Assembly: GCF_002583555.1 (NCBI RefSeq)
Contig: NZ_BEGX01000035.1
Coordinates: 1-64,000, forward strand
Length of the DNA: 64,000 nt
From: Pseudonocardia sp. N23
GTDB taxonomy: Bacteria; Actinomycetota; Actinomycetes; Mycobacteriales; Pseudonocardiaceae
Direction: 5' to 3'
Below, piece after piece: positions 45,533-55,960 of the stretch (positions are counted from its first letter, which is position 1; each line of letters opens with the position of its first letter). The translations under genes and the position numbers were made by a program. A model generated the notes under the pieces. The model saw nothing but the letters and a program-made list of their open reading frames with translations. It was not told the DNA's origin and searched no databases.

Positions 45533-46783
45533 TCAGAGGGCGCGGACCTCCCGGTCGAGTGCCGGAGCCAGCCCACCCCGCTCCCCGACGACGACCTTCT
45601 CGAGCCCCAGCCAGCCGGCCATCGCCTCGAGCTCGGCGGCCAGCTCGGCGGCGACCCGCCGTTCGTCGGCACCCTCGACGCCCGCCTCGGCGAACGCGCC
45701 CTTGACCCGCAGCGTGCCCGCGGCGCGGTCCGACTTGAGGTCGACGCGCGCGACGAGACGGCCGTCGAGCAGGAACGGGAAGACGTAGTAGCCGAACTCG
45801 CGCTTGGGCTCGGGCACGTAGATCTCGATGCGGTAGCGGAACCCGAAGATCCGTTCGGCTCGGGCGCGTTCCCAGACCAGCGGGTCGAACGGGCAGAGCA
45901 GCGCCCGTCCCACGACCTCGCGCGGCACCCGCACCCCGGGCGCCCGGTAGGCCGGCCGTGTCCAGCCCCGCACGGTGACACGCTCGACCGCGCCCTCTTC
46001 GACGAGCTCGGCGAGGGCGCGACTGTTGCGGTCGGGGCCCAGGCGGTAGTAGTCACGCACCTCGGGCTCGGTGGCCACCCCGAGCGCAGTGACCGCCTTG
46101 CGGACCAGGCGGCGTGCCGCCTCGTCGTCGGCAACTGGCGGTGCCCCGAGCACCGCTGCGGGGAGAACGCGTTCGGGCAGGTCGTAGAGGCGCTGGAAGT
46201 GCACACGGGTGCCGGTGGTGAGCTCCCCGACGCCGAAGAGGTACTCGCAGATGCGTTTGACGTCGGACCGGTCCCACCACGTGGCTCCCGGCGGGCGCGG
46301 CGCGGACCGGCCGCCGAGCGCGTTCTCCAGCGTGCCCGCTCCGACAGGCCCGAGCTCCTTCACCGCGGCCAGTACGTCGGCCACCAGCCCCGGGTCGCGT
46401 TCGACGAGTGGCCCGTAGTTCCGCCACCAGCCGCGGCGTTTGGCGCCCGACAGCAACAGCGGCCAGTCCTCGACGGGCAGCAGGCACGCCTCGTGAGCCC
46501 AGTACTCGGCCAGCAGCCGGGGGCGGCGTGCCGAGTGCGACCAGGCCGCGTCGTCGACGAGCTCGCGCGGATACGGGCCGAGGCGCGCGAAGAGCGGCAT
46601 GTAGTGGGCGCGGACGGCGACGTTGACCGAGTCGAGCTGGAGCAGGTGCAGCCGGCCCAGGACGCGCTGCAGGTGCCGGCGCGTGACGGGGCCGGTGGGC
46701 CGCCCGTCGGCGAAGCCCTGCGCGCCGAGCACCGTGCGGCGCGCGACGTCGGCACCGATCGCGAGCGTCCCGTCCCTGACCAC
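45533..46783 (-). CDS. YcaQ/AlkX-like winged-helix DNA glycosylase (HTH_42)
   Basis: The 416-residue protein belongs to the HTH_42 (formerly DUF1006) family, whose members YcaQ and AlkZ are glycosylases that unhook DNA interstrand crosslinks. The catalytic Q-x-D motif occurs in LHLLQLDSVNVAVRAHY, the YcaQ/AlkX version; AlkZ has Q-x-Q. Winged-helix domains and the C-terminal barrel region (LCPFDPLVWERARAERIFGF, EIYVPEPKREFGYYVFPFLL) are typical. GTG start. It may protect against alkylating metabolites, but no biosynthetic cluster adjoins it. Confidence 0.92.
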   Translation of the reverse strand: MVRDGTLAIGADVARRTVLGAQGFADGRPTGPVTRRHLQRVLGRLHLLQLDSVNVAVRAHYMPLFARLGPYPRELVDDAAWSHSARRPRLLAEYWAHEACLLPVEDWPLLLSGAKRRGWWRNYGPLVERDPGLVADVLAAVKELGPVGAGTLENALGGRSAPRPPGATWWDRSDVKRICEYLFGVGELTTGTRVHFQRLYDLPERVLPAAVLGAPPVADDEAARRLVRKAVTALGVATEPEVRDYYRLGPDRNSRALAELVEEGAVERVTVRGWTRPAYRAPGVRVPREVVGRALLCPFDPLVWERARAERIFGFRYRIEIYVPEPKREFGYYVFPFLLDGRLVARVDLKSDRAAGTLRVKGAFAEAGVEGADERRVAAELAAELEAMAGWLGLEKVVVGERGGLAPALDREVRAL

Positions 46784-46842
46784 GCCCGCATGCTGCCACC
46801 CACCACCGACAGTTCCGGGTCGGGGACATCGGGTCGGGAGCC

Positions 46843-47805
46843 TCAGGTCGGCGGCGGTGCCTCGACCGGCGGCCGGCGTTCGGCGGCGACGACGAGCACC
46901 ACCGCGGCGACGACGATCAGCCCGCCCACGACCTGCAGCGGGCTGAACCGCTCCCCCACCACGACGACGCCCAGCAGGACGGCGATCACGGGGTTGACGT
47001 AGGCGTAGGTCGCGACCGTCGACACCGGCAGCCGGTCGAGCGTGTAGGCGAACGCGCTGAACCCGAGGCAGGACGCGATCAGCGCCATGTAGACCCAGGC
47101 CCACCACGAGACGGCCGGCACGGAGCCGACGTCGAGCCGATCACCCTTGCCGAACCCGACCGCCAGCAGGATGACGCCGCCGATCGTCATCTGGACCGCG
47201 ACGAGGGTGAGCGGGTTGGTCGGCGTGGACATCTTCGTCGCGGAGAAGGTGCCGACGGCCCAGCCGAGCCCCGCCAGGAGAACCACCCACGGCCCCCACC
47301 AGGCGTGCCCGGACACCCCGGCCGACCCCTCCGACGACCCCGCGAGCAGCAGCACCGCGAGCCCCGCGATGCCGATCGCGACACCGAGGAACGTCGCGGG
47401 CCGGGGCCGGTCGCCGGTCGCCCTGCGCAGGAGCACGATCCACAGCGGTACCGACGCGATCAGCAGCGCCGCGAGGCCTGACGACACGTTCTCCTGGCCG
47501 ATGGTGACCAGGCCGTTCCCCCAGGCGGGCAGCAGCAGCCCGGTGAGCGCGCACGTCAGGAACTGCGCGCGGGTCAGGCGGAACGCCGAGGGCCCGCGCA
47601 GGACGAGCAGCAGCAGCGTCATCGCGATGCCGCCGACCAGGAACCGGAAACCGCCGGTCAACAGCGGCGGGACGTCGGCGATGACGATCCGGTTGCCGAG
47701 GTAGGTCGAGCCCCACACGACGTAGACGACGACCATCGCGACCCAGGCGGCGCCGGGCCGGTCGATCCGCCTCGTACTCGCGGGATCGGCCTCGACGCTG
47801 CTCAC
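46843..47805 (-). CDS. EamA/DMT-family transporter
   Basis: The 320-residue permease has ten transmembrane helices in two EamA halves. Hallmarks are VVYVVWGSTYLGNRIVIADV in helix 1, TIGQENVSSGLAALLIASVP in the first half and YTLDRLPVSTVATYAYVNPV in the second. The family exports or imports amino-acid-like metabolites and purines; substrate cannot be predicted. GTG start. It ends 59 bp before the YcaQ-like gene on the same strand, so co-transcription is possible. Confidence 0.93.
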   Translation of the reverse strand: MSSVEADPASTRRIDRPGAAWVAMVVVYVVWGSTYLGNRIVIADVPPLLTGGFRFLVGGIAMTLLLLVLRGPSAFRLTRAQFLTCALTGLLLPAWGNGLVTIGQENVSSGLAALLIASVPLWIVLLRRATGDRPRPATFLGVAIGIAGLAVLLLAGSSEGSAGVSGHAWWGPWVVLLAGLGWAVGTFSATKMSTPTNPLTLVAVQMTIGGVILLAVGFGKGDRLDVGSVPAVSWWAWVYMALIASCLGFSAFAYTLDRLPVSTVATYAYVNPVIAVLLGVVVVGERFSPLQVVGGLIVVAAVVLVVAAERRPPVEAPPPT

Positions 47806-47900
47806 CGACCGGACGTTGCCATAGCGAAGCAGCTCGGCGCGAGCGGGAGTCCGGTGACCCCGGCCTCATCGGGTACGACGGCTCTGGGTAATCATGCGCC

Positions 47901-48458
47901 ATGGCCATCGCCGCGGTCCGCCCCGCCACCCCCGACGACGTCGACGAGATCCTCCGCATCCAGGCCGTGACGTGGCGCGCGGCGTACGCGGGCCTGGTGC
48001 CCGACGAGGCGATCGCGCAGCTCGACGGCCCGGACGCCCGTCAGGCCTGGTCCGACGCGGTCGCGGCGGCGACGGCGGCGCCCGGCACGGGCCCTGCGGG
48101 CAGCGCGTTCCACGTGTTCGTCGCGAAGGAGGGCGACTGGACGGTCGGGTTCTGCGCGGCCGCCGGGCACCGCGGTGAGGGCGGCGTGCTCGCGGAGGTC
48201 AACACCCTGCTGGTCGAGCCGCGGTGGGGCCGTCGCGGACACGGCGGCAGGCTGCTCGCGCACGCGGCGAAGGCGTTGCGCGAGAGCGGCTCCGACTTCG
48301 GGCACGCGTGGGTGGCCGAGCGCGACGAGGCGACGCTGCGGTTCTACCGGACGGCCCGCTGGGAGCCCGACGGGGCGGCCCGCACGCTCGACACCGGCGA
48401 CGGGGCGCTCCGCGAGGTCAGGGTGGTCGGGACGCTCGACCTGGCCCTGGACGAGTAG
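47901..48458 (+). CDS. GNAT-family N-acetyltransferase
   Basis: The 185-residue acetyl-CoA-dependent acyltransferase has typical motif order. The N-terminus is AVRPATPDDVDEILRIQAVT, motif A is VNTLLVEPRWGRRGHGGRLL with the pyrophosphate-binding loop, and motif B is near WVAERDEATLRFYRTARWEP. The substrate is unknown; the last motif is common in amine or protein acetyltransferases. It converges on dapB with only 4 bp between stops, and no terminator is seen there. Confidence 0.92.
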   Translation: MAIAAVRPATPDDVDEILRIQAVTWRAAYAGLVPDEAIAQLDGPDARQAWSDAVAAATAAPGTGPAGSAFHVFVAKEGDWTVGFCAAAGHRGEGGVLAEVNTLLVEPRWGRRGHGGRLLAHAAKALRESGSDFGHAWVAERDEATLRFYRTARWEPDGAARTLDTGDGALREVRVVGTLDLALDE

Positions 48459-48462
48459 CGGG

Positions 48463-49230
<768 letters not shown>

Positions 49231-49247
49231 CTAGATCGTGGCGTCGG

Positions 49248-49721
49248 TCAGCCGACGAACATCCCGACGATCCACGCCGCCGTCGCGAGCAGGCCGGCCG
49301 CGAGCTCGATGAGCATGCTGAACCCGACCGCACGCAGTGCCGCCTTCGCCGACGTCCAGGCCTGGCCGCGGTCGGGCAGCCGCGCCAGCTCGGCGAGCCA
49401 CACCCCGAGCACGAAGCCCAGGAACAGCCCGATCACAGGGACGACGAAGAACCCGACGACGCCCAGACCCGCACCGGCCATCAACGTCCGGCCCGGTACC
49501 CCGGCGTCCTTGAGCTTGCGACCGGGCAGCAGGTACTTGGCGACGGTGCCGACGATCACGAGCGCGCTCGCGACCGCGAGCACCCACCAGCCGACGGCGT
49601 CGCCGCGCGGGATCGCCCAGACGGCCACGCCCGCGAGCACGACGATCAGCCCGGGCAGGACGAGCGAGACGATCCCGACCAGCCCGAGTGCGATGATCAG
49701 GCCTGCCAGCACAGCGGTCAT
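49248..49721 (-). CDS. DUF456 membrane protein
   Basis: The 157-residue protein has five to six transmembrane helices and the Gly-rich helix packing typical of DUF456: VLAGLIIALGLVGIVSLVLP at the N-terminus, VVGFFVVPVIGLFLGFVLGV in the middle and a conserved LPGRKLKDAGVPGRTLMAG loop. Function is unknown across the family. It lies between the M16 peptidase and dapB genes on the same strand and may be co-transcribed with dapB. Confidence 0.92.
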   Translation of the reverse strand: MTAVLAGLIIALGLVGIVSLVLPGLIVVLAGVAVWAIPRGDAVGWWVLAVASALVIVGTVAKYLLPGRKLKDAGVPGRTLMAGAGLGVVGFFVVPVIGLFLGFVLGVWLAELARLPDRGQAWTSAKAALRAVGFSMLIELAAGLLATAAWIVGMFVG

Positions 49722-49802
49722 GCGCGCCTCCTCGTGAGTGGCAGCGGGTCCCCTGCCGGGCGTGTCGGCCCGTCGAGAGGCGGGGCCGGGGCGGGTGCTC
49801 GG

Positions 49803-51143
49803 TCAGCCGGCCAGTTCCCGCAGCGCGGCGGGCAGGTCGTCGACCTCGTCATAGGGGCCGACGACGGCCGCCGTGAGGGGTTGTGCGAGCAGGTCGCGGG
49901 CGACCGCGGCGACCTCGTCGGCGGTGACGGCAGCGATGCCGTCGAGGCTCTCGGTGAGGGTGCGCTGGCGGCCGTGGTCGAGCTCGGAGCGGCCGATGCG
50001 GTTCATCCGCGACGGGGTGTCCTCGCTGCCCAGCACCAGCCCACCACGCAGGGAACCCTGCGCGCGGACCAGCTCGGCCGTGGTCAGGCCGCCCGTGGCG
50101 ACGTCGGCGAGGACGTCGCGCACCACGCCCGCGACCTCACCGAGGCGCTCCGGCGCGCAGCCCGCGTAGACGGACACGCTGCCGGCGTCGGCGTAGCTCG
50201 CCGCCGACGAGTACACCGAGTATGCCAGCCCGCGCTGCTCCCGGACCTGCTGGAACAGCCGCGACGACAGTCCGCCGCCGAGCGCGGTGTTGAGCACCGC
50301 GAGGGCGCGCCTGCGCGGGTCGTGCCGGTCGACGCCGGGGACGCCGAGAAGCAGGTGCGCCTGCTCGGTGTCGTCGGAGCTCAGCACGAGCTTCTCGCGG
50401 CCACCGGCCGGACGCGCACCACCCTGGCGCGGCGGCACCGGGACGACCCCCGCAGGCGTGGTGGACGCGGCCGCCGCGAGCGCGGCCCCGGCCAGGTCGG
50501 CGAGGTGGCCGTGGTCGAGGTTGCCCGCGGCGGCGACGACCATCCGCGGGGTCGTGTACTCGCTGCGCCAGAACTCGTGCAGCGTCTCTCGGCTCATCCC
50601 CCGGATCGACTCCTCGGAGCCGACGATGGGCAGGCCGAGGGGGTGACCGGCGAAGAGGGCGTCGTCGAACAGCTCGCCCAGCAGGTCCTCGGGATCGTCG
50701 TCGCGCATCGCGATCTCCTCGAGGACCACGCCGCGTTCGAGCTCCGTGTCGGCGTGGGCGAGCCGCGCGTCGGTGACGACGTCGGCCAGGAGGTCGATCG
50801 CGAGCGCCACGTCCGTGTCGAGGACGTGGGCGTAGTAGCAGGTGTGCTCCTTCGCGGTGAACGCGTTGAGCTCGCCGCCGACGGCGTCGATCTCCTCCGC
50901 GATCCCCGCCGCGGTGCGCCGCTGCGTGCCCTTGAACAGCAGGTGCTCGAGGAAGTGGGCGGCACCGGCCTGCTCGGGGGTCTCGTCACGCGAGCCGATC
51001 CCGATCCAGATGCCCAGCGACACCGACCGCACCCCGGGGACCGACTCGGTGACGAGCCGGATCCCACCCGGAAGTTCCGACCGCAAGACGCCGGGGGCGG
51101 GTGCGTCCGCACCCGCCCCCGGCGTCCGAACCGTTGTCGTCAC
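49803..51143 (-). CDS. M16-family zinc metallopeptidase (PepR type)
   Basis: The 446-residue processing-peptidase homologue has the inverted zinc motif in [11 protein letters not shown] with the downstream Glu in [19 protein letters not shown] sequence. The second M16 domain starts around residue 235 and includes [19 protein letters not shown]. It resembles mycobacterial PepR (Rv2782c), which also follows pnp. The GTG start overlaps the pnp stop, but residues 7-19 are encoded by a perfect hairpin. Family similarity begins only at about residue 24 ([11 protein letters not shown]), so a TTG start just after the hairpin is possible. Confidence 0.93.
   Translation of the reverse strand: MTTTVRTPGAGADAPAPGVLRSELPGGIRLVTESVPGVRSVSLGIWIGIGSRDETPEQAGAAHFLEHLLFKGTQRRTAAGIAEEIDAVGGELNAFTAKEHTCYYAHVLDTDVALAIDLLADVVTDARLAHADTELERGVVLEEIAMRDDDPEDLLGELFDDALFAGHPLGLPIVGSEESIRGMSRETLHEFWRSEYTTPRMVVAAAGNLDHGHLADLAGAALAAAASTTPAGVVPVPPRQGGARPAGGREKLVLSSDDTEQAHLLLGVPGVDRHDPRRRALAVLNTALGGGLSSRLFQQVREQRGLAYSVYSSAASYADAGSVSVYAGCAPERLGEVAGVVRDVLADVATGGLTTAELVRAQGSLRGGLVLGSEDTPSRMNRIGRSELDHGRQRTLTESLDGIAAVTADEVAAVARDLLAQPLTAAVVGPYDEVDDLPAALRELAG
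51087..51126 (-). terminator. Perfect 19-bp hairpin just after pnp, inside the M16 peptidase start
   Basis: GACGCCGGGGGCGGGTGCG (51087-51105) pairs fully with 51108-51126. It begins 13 nt after the pnp stop and lies within the first 20 codons of the overlapping peptidase gene. It has the look of an intrinsic terminator or attenuator limiting peptidase expression. Confidence 0.85.
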
Positions 51144-53383
51144 TCGGCCTCGGCGGCCGCGGCGACGGGCTCGCCCTCGGCGGGGGCGTCCGTGGCCGGG
51201 GCCGCGTCGTCTCCCACCGGGACCAGGCTGATCTTGCCGCGGTTGTCGATGTCGGTGACCTCGACGCGCAGCTTGTCGCCCACCTTGCAGACGTCCTCGA
51301 CCTTGCCGATGCGCTTGCCGTTGCCCAGCTTCGAGATGTGGACGAGACCGTCCTTGCCGGGGACCAGCGAGACGAAGGCGCCGAAGGCGGCGGTCTTGAC
51401 GACCGTGCCCAGGAACCGCTCGCCGATCTTCGGCAGCTGGGGGTTGGCGATGGCGTTGATCATGCCGATCGCGGCCTCGGCCGAGTCGCCGTCGGACGCG
51501 CCGACGTAGATCGTGCCGTCGTCCTCGATCGAGATGTCGGCACCGGTCTGCTCGGTGATCGAGTTGATCATCTTGCCCTTCGGGCCGATGACCTCGCCGA
51601 TCTTGTCGACCGGGACCTTGATGGCCACGACGCGCGGGGCGAAGCGGCTCATCTCGTCGGGGCCGTCGATGGCCTCGTCGAGCACCTCGAGGATCGTGAG
51701 CCGCGCGTCGCGCGCCTGGCCCAGCGCCGCCGCGAGCACCTCGGACGGGATGCCGTCGAGCTTGGTGTCGAGCTGCAGGGCGGTGACGAACTCCGCCGTG
51801 CCGGCGACCTTGAAGTCCATGTCACCGAACGCATCCTCGGCGCCGAGGATGTCGGTCAGTGCCACGTAGCGCGTGGTGCCGTCGACCTCGTCGGACACCA
51901 GGCCCATCGCGATGCCCGCGACCGGCGCCTTGAGCGGCACACCGGCGTTGAGCAGCGACATCGTCGAGGCACAGACCGAGCCCATCGACGTGGAGCCGTT
52001 GGAGCCCAGCGCCTCCGACACCTGCCGGATCGCGTACGGGAACTCCTCGCGCGTCGGCAGCACGGGCAGCAGCGCCCGCTCCGCCAGCGCGCCGTGGCCG
52101 ATCTCGCGACGCTTCGGCGAGCCGACGCGACCGGTCTCACCGGTCGAGTACGGCGGGAAGTTGTAGTGGTGCAGGTAGCGCTTGTGCGTCTCGGGGCCGA
52201 GCGCGTCGATCTGCTGCTCCATTCGCAGCATGTTCAGCGTGGTGACACCCATGATCTGGGTCTCGCCGCGCTCGAACAGCGCCGAGCCGTGGGCCCGCGG
52301 GACGACCTCGACCTCGGCCGAGAGCGGCCGGATGTCGGTGAGCCCACGGCCGTCGATCCGGACCTGGTCGGTGAGGATGCGGCGACGGACGAGCTTCTTG
52401 TTCAGCGACCGGAAAGCGGCGCCGATCTCCTTCTCGCGGCCCTCGAACTTCTCCGCGAGCAAGGCCAGCACACCGGCCTTGATCTCGTCGATCCGCGACT
52501 CCCGCTCCTGCTTGCCCGCGATGGTGAGCGCGGTGGCGAGGTCGGAGCCCGCGGCGGCCTCGACGGCGTCGAACGCGTCGGGCTGGTAGGCCGGGAACGT
52601 GGTGAACGAGCCGGTCGGCTTGGCCGCCACGTCGGCGAGCTGCTGCTGGGCGACGCAGAGGCTGCGGATGAACGGCTTGGCCGCCTCCAGGCCCGCTGCG
52701 ACGACCTGCTCGGTCGGCGCCTGGGCGCCGGCCGCGACGAGGTTGTTCGTCTCGGTCGTGGCCTCCGCCTCGACCATCATGATCGCGACGTCGTCACCGA
52801 CGATGCGGCCCGCGACGACCATGTCGAACACGGCACGCTGCAGGTCCTCGTACTGCGGGAACGCGATCCACTGACCGTCGATCAGCGCGACGCGGACGGC
52901 GCCGATCGGGCCCGAGAACGGCAGCCCGGCGAGCTGGGTCGACGCCGACGCGGCGTTGATCGCCAGCGCGTCGTACGGGTCGCGCGGGTCGAGCGACATC
53001 ACCGTCACGACGACCTGGATCTCGTTGCGCAGGCCGTCGACGAACGACGGGCGCAGCGGCCGGTCGATCAGGCGGCACGTGAGGATCGCGTCGGTGCCCG
53101 GGCGGCCCTCACGGCGGAAGAACGAGCCCGGGATCTTGCCGATCGCGTACATGCGCTCTTCGACGTCGACCGTCAGCGGGAAGAAGTCGAAGTGGTCCTT
53201 CGGCTGCTTCGAGGCCGTGGTGGCCGAGAGCAGCATGGTGTCGTCGTCGAGGTAGGCGACGACGGAGCCGGCGGCCTGCCGGGCGAGCCGGCCCGACTCG
53301 AACCGGATGGTGCGGGTCCCGAAGGACCCGTTGTCGATGACGGCCGTGGTCTCGTGGATGTCATCGATGATGGGATCGGTCAT
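51140..53383 (-). CDS. pnp: Polyribonucleotide nucleotidyltransferase (PNPase, GpsI)
   Basis: The 747-residue phosphorolytic 3'-to-5' exoribonuclease and RNA tailing enzyme is present in full. It has two RNase PH domains (first around FEPL-like [20 protein letters not shown]; second around [20 protein letters not shown] and [20 protein letters not shown]). A KH domain ([20 protein letters not shown]) and an S1 domain ([20 protein letters not shown]) follow. Length is normal. It follows rpsO, with repeated hairpins between, as expected for a region used in processing and autoregulation. Confidence 0.98.
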   Translation of the reverse strand: MTDPIIDDIHETTAVIDNGSFGTRTIRFESGRLARQAAGSVVAYLDDDTMLLSATTASKQPKDHFDFFPLTVDVEERMYAIGKIPGSFFRREGRPGTDAILTCRLIDRPLRPSFVDGLRNEIQVVVTVMSLDPRDPYDALAINAASASTQLAGLPFSGPIGAVRVALIDGQWIAFPQYEDLQRAVFDMVVAGRIVGDDVAIMMVEAEATTETNNLVAAGAQAPTEQVVAAGLEAAKPFIRSLCVAQQQLADVAAKPTGSFTTFPAYQPDAFDAVEAAAGSDLATALTIAGKQERESRIDEIKAGVLALLAEKFEGREKEIGAAFRSLNKKLVRRRILTDQVRIDGRGLTDIRPLSAEVEVVPRAHGSALFERGETQIMGVTTLNMLRMEQQIDALGPETHKRYLHHYNFPPYSTGETGRVGSPKRREIGHGALAERALLPVLPTREEFPYAIRQVSEALGSNGSTSMGSVCASTMSLLNAGVPLKAPVAGIAMGLVSDEVDGTTRYVALTDILGAEDAFGDMDFKVAGTAEFVTALQLDTKLDGIPSEVLAAALGQARDARLTILEVLDEAIDGPDEMSRFAPRVVAIKVPVDKIGEVIGPKGKMINSITEQTGADISIEDDGTIYVGASDGDSAEAAIGMINAIANPQLPKIGERFLGTVVKTAAFGAFVSLVPGKDGLVHISKLGNGKRIGKVEDVCKVGDKLRVEVTDIDNRGKISLVPVGDDAAPATDAPAEGEPVAAAAEAE

Positions 53384-53591
53384 GAAGTGAGGTGTCTCCT
53401 CGTGGAAGGCACCGTGGCCACCACGACGCGGGCGATCCTCGGCTGAGCCGGTCTTCGATCGAAGCCCTCGGGCGACCCCTCCCCATGGAGCGGGCGGGCC
53501 CGGGAGCCACTACCGAGGACCGGCGGATGCGTCCTGGGTGCGATGGCGCGGTGCGTGTCGGCTGCGCGGTCGCGCAGCGAGTTCAGTTGTC

Positions 53592-53678
53592 AGGATGGCC
53601 CTGCCGGGTCGCCCCGGCGAAGGATGGCCCTGCCGGGTCGCCCCGGCGAAGGATGGCCCTGCCGGGTCGCCCCGGCGA
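53592..53678 (-). repeat. Three identical 29-bp repeats, each a hairpin with a GCGA tetraloop
   Basis: The unit is repeated three times without any change. On the transcribed (minus) strand each unit contains GCCGGG-GCGA-CCCGGC, a 6-bp stem closed by a GNRA tetraloop. The array sits between rpsO and pnp. Apart from it and a hairpin at 53683-53716, the 338-base gap holds only a CTTCGATCGAAG palindrome at 53453-53464. Confidence 0.95.
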
Positions 53679-53682
53679 GCCG

Positions 53683-53716
53683 CGCCGCCCGGGACCTGTC
53701 CGGCCCCGGGGCGGCG
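53683..53716 (-). terminator. Hairpin after rpsO
   Basis: An 8-bp perfect stem CGCCGCCC/GGGCGGCG (53683-53690 with 53709-53716) begins 5 nt after the rpsO stop. It may be a partial terminator or processing site between rpsO and pnp. Confidence 0.6.
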
Positions 53717-53721
53717 GGAGG

Positions 53722-53991
53722 TCAGCGGCGCAGACCCAGGCGCTCGATGAGCGACCGGTACCGGGCGACGTCGACCGACGCCAGGTACTTCAGCAGCCGG
53801 CGACGGCGGCCGACCATGAGCAGCAGGCCGCGACGCGAGTGGTGGTCGTGCTTGTGCATCTTGAGGTGCTCGGTCAGGTCGCTGATCCGCTTGGTCAGCA
53901 GCGCGACCTGCGCCTCGGGCGAGCCGGTGTCACCCTCGTGCACGCCGTAGGCGTCGAGGATGATCTTCTTGTCTGCAGCGGCGAGAGCCAC
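53722..53991 (-). CDS. rpsO: 30S ribosomal protein S15
   Basis: The 89-residue ribosomal protein binds the central domain of 16S rRNA early in 30S assembly. The sequence has the S15 pattern throughout: [39 protein letters not shown] and [12 protein letters not shown], ending in ERLGLRR. The GTG start has GAGGAG upstream. Order rpsO-pnp is conserved widely, and S15 represses its own translation in other bacteria. Confidence 0.98.
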   Translation of the reverse strand: MALAAADKKIILDAYGVHEGDTGSPEAQVALLTKRISDLTEHLKMHKHDHHSRRGLLLMVGRRRRLLKYLASVDVARYRSLIERLGLRR

Positions 53992-54179
53992 GGGTGGTAC
54001 TCCTCATTGGTCTGTCCGTGAGGGTGCTCGCCCGGTCGGAGACGACCGGCGGCGGGGAGGTCCGGGTCGGCCGCCACGAACCACAGCCGTACCCGACGAG
54101 CAAGGCTACCAGTGCGTACCCCGCTGTCGCCTCCGGCCCCGCCCCGACGGCCGGCGGCCACCGGGAACGTGAGTGCTGG

Positions 54180-54965
54180 TCAGCGGGCCTGCACCGCCGC
54201 GATCCGCAGCACGTCGGCCAGCTCCGGGAACGCCGGCTCGAGCAGCGCCGCGGCCGCGACGAGCCGGGCCGCCCCGGTCACGGCGCGCAGGGCGTCGGCC
54301 GCGACGTGACGCGGCCCGCCGGGACCGCGGACCCCGGCGCCGGGCCGGACCTCCACGACGTCCTCCAGGAACAGGTCCTCCGGCTCCGTCCGCAACGGGA
54401 TGACCCGGCCGCCGACGTCGTCGACCGGCCGGGCCCGGACCCCACCGGTCCGGCGCACGCCGATCCGGCCCGCACCGGCACCACACGCCCCGGCCGCATC
54501 CGGACCCGCGCCCGCGCCGCTGTGACCAGGACCAGGACCAGGACCAGGACCAGGACCCACGGTCGCCGGGACCAGGGCGGGTGCCGCCCACGCCGGCCGC
54601 GCCGCCCCGACGTCGGCGAGCAGCGCGTCGACGACGACCGCCGACGGCGGCGACGCGGGCAGCCGGGAGTCGAGCAGCATCAGCCTGCCGAGGACCGCCG
54701 GGTCGCCGATCTTGACCCGACGTCCGCTGACCAGCTGGCTCAGCATCGCGGGGCTCAGGCCGAGCGCGTGGGCGAGCCGGCCCTGCGTGATGCCCAGCCC
54801 ACCGGTGATCCGGCGGACCCGATCCCCCACCGGCGCCCCGTAGAGCTCGCGTTGCCGCTCGCGCGCGGCCGCGATCCGCTCGGCCTCGGCCCGGTCGGCC
54901 TGGGACCGCCCGCTCCCGGTGCGCCCGGTCCCGGTACGCCCGCTCTCGGATCGTTCGTCGGTCAT
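54180..54965 (-). CDS. XRE-type helix-turn-helix protein with Gly-Pro repeat
   Basis: The 261-residue protein has a charged N-terminus and a clear XRE-like helix-turn-helix at about residues 45-100 (ITGGLGITQGRLAHALGLSP, AMLSQLVSGRRVKIGDPAVL). A flexible middle contains a GPGPGPGPG run encoded by a hexanucleotide repeat. A helical Ala/Leu-rich C-terminus follows (DALRAVTGAARLVAAAALLE). The DNA-binding part is short and could act alone. Targets are unknown; it lies between rpsO and ribF, where mycobacteria have other genes. The gap to rpsO (53992-54179) shows nothing. Confidence 0.82.
   Translation of the reverse strand: MTDERSESGRTGTGRTGSGRSQADRAEAERIAAARERQRELYGAPVGDRVRRITGGLGITQGRLAHALGLSPAMLSQLVSGRRVKIGDPAVLGRLMLLDSRLPASPPSAVVVDALLADVGAARPAWAAPALVPATVGPGPGPGPGPGHSGAGAGPDAAGACGAGAGRIGVRRTGGVRARPVDDVGGRVIPLRTEPEDLFLEDVVEVRPGAGVRGPGGPRHVAADALRAVTGAARLVAAAALLEPAFPELADVLRIAAVQAR
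54526..54555. repeat. CCAGGA hexanucleotide repeat, five units, in the XRE-type gene
   Basis: Five exact tandem copies of CCAGGA encode alternating Gly and Pro on the minus strand. Being a multiple of 3, copy-number change would lengthen or shorten the linker without a frameshift. Confidence 0.9.
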
Positions 54966-55023
54966 GATCGGGATCGTGGCAGCGGCCGCGCTCGTCCGTG
55001 GCCGTTTCGCCGAACTCACCCGA

Positions 55024-55950
55024 TCAGGGCGCGAGCAGCTCCCGGGTGCGGGCGACGTCGCGGTGCATCTGCTCGACCAGCGCCTCGACGCCGTCGAACT
55101 TCTCCATGCCGCGCAGCCGATGGGTGAACTCGACCGACACCTCGTGGCCGTAGAAGTCCTCGTCGACGTCGAGCACGTAGGCCTCGACGGTGCGCTGCCG
55201 CCCGGAGAACGTCGGGTTGGTGCCGACGGACACCGCCGCGGGCAGCGTGCGGTCCGCGATGACGAACCGACCTGCGTAGACGCCGTCGGCGGGCAGCGCC
55301 GTCCACGGCGGGGAGGCGACGTTCGCGGTCGGGAACCCGAGGTCGCGGCCGCGCCGGTCGCCGTGCACGACGACGCCGTCGATGCGGTGCGGGCGGCCCA
55401 GGACCGCGGTGGCGGTCTCGACGTCGCCGGCGTCGATGCAGGCCCGCACGAACGTCGACGACAGGGTCACCGAGTCGTCGCTGACCAGCCCGAGGCCCGC
55501 GACGGTGAAGCCGAAGCGGCGGCCCAGGTCGGCGAGCATCGCGACGTCGCCCTCGGCCTTGTGGCCGAACGTGAAGTTGTCGCCGACGACGACGACGGCG
55601 GCGTGCAGCCGGTCGACCAGGACCTCGTGGACGAACTCGGCGGGCGTGCGCCGCGACAGCTCCGCGGTGAAGGGCAGCACGCAGAACGCGTCGATACCCA
55701 GCTCGGCGATGAGGTCGGCACGGCGCGCCAGGCTGGTCAGCCGGGCGGGATGGCTCCCGGGCCGGACCAGTTCCGACGGATGCGGGTCGAAGGTGACCAG
55801 CACCGTCGGCAGGCCGCGTTCGCGGCCGAGCGCGACCGCTCGGTCGATCAGTTTCTGGTGGCCCCGGTGGACGCCGTCGAAGATGCCGATCGTCACGACA
55901 CTTCGGCCCCAGCCGGTCGGCACCGCTTCCAGGCCCCGCCAGCGCTGCAC
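55024..55950 (-). CDS. ribF: Bifunctional riboflavin kinase/FAD synthetase
   Basis: The 308-residue enzyme makes FMN and then FAD. The N-terminal nucleotidyltransferase domain contains VVTIGIFDGVHRGHQKLIDR (the HxGH-like site) and LVTFDPHPSE. The C-terminal flavokinase domain contains VVHGDRRGRDLGFPTANVAS and GVYAGRF. Length is standard. The GTG is placed at the family's usual start. It follows truB by 10 bp on the same strand. Confidence 0.97.
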   Translation of the reverse strand: MQRWRGLEAVPTGWGRSVVTIGIFDGVHRGHQKLIDRAVALGRERGLPTVLVTFDPHPSELVRPGSHPARLTSLARRADLIAELGIDAFCVLPFTAELSRRTPAEFVHEVLVDRLHAAVVVVGDNFTFGHKAEGDVAMLADLGRRFGFTVAGLGLVSDDSVTLSSTFVRACIDAGDVETATAVLGRPHRIDGVVVHGDRRGRDLGFPTANVASPPWTALPADGVYAGRFVIADRTLPAAVSVGTNPTFSGRQRTVEAYVLDVDEDFYGHEVSVEFTHRLRGMEKFDGVEALVEQMHRDVARTRELLAP

Positions 55951-55960
55951 GGCCCGGAGC

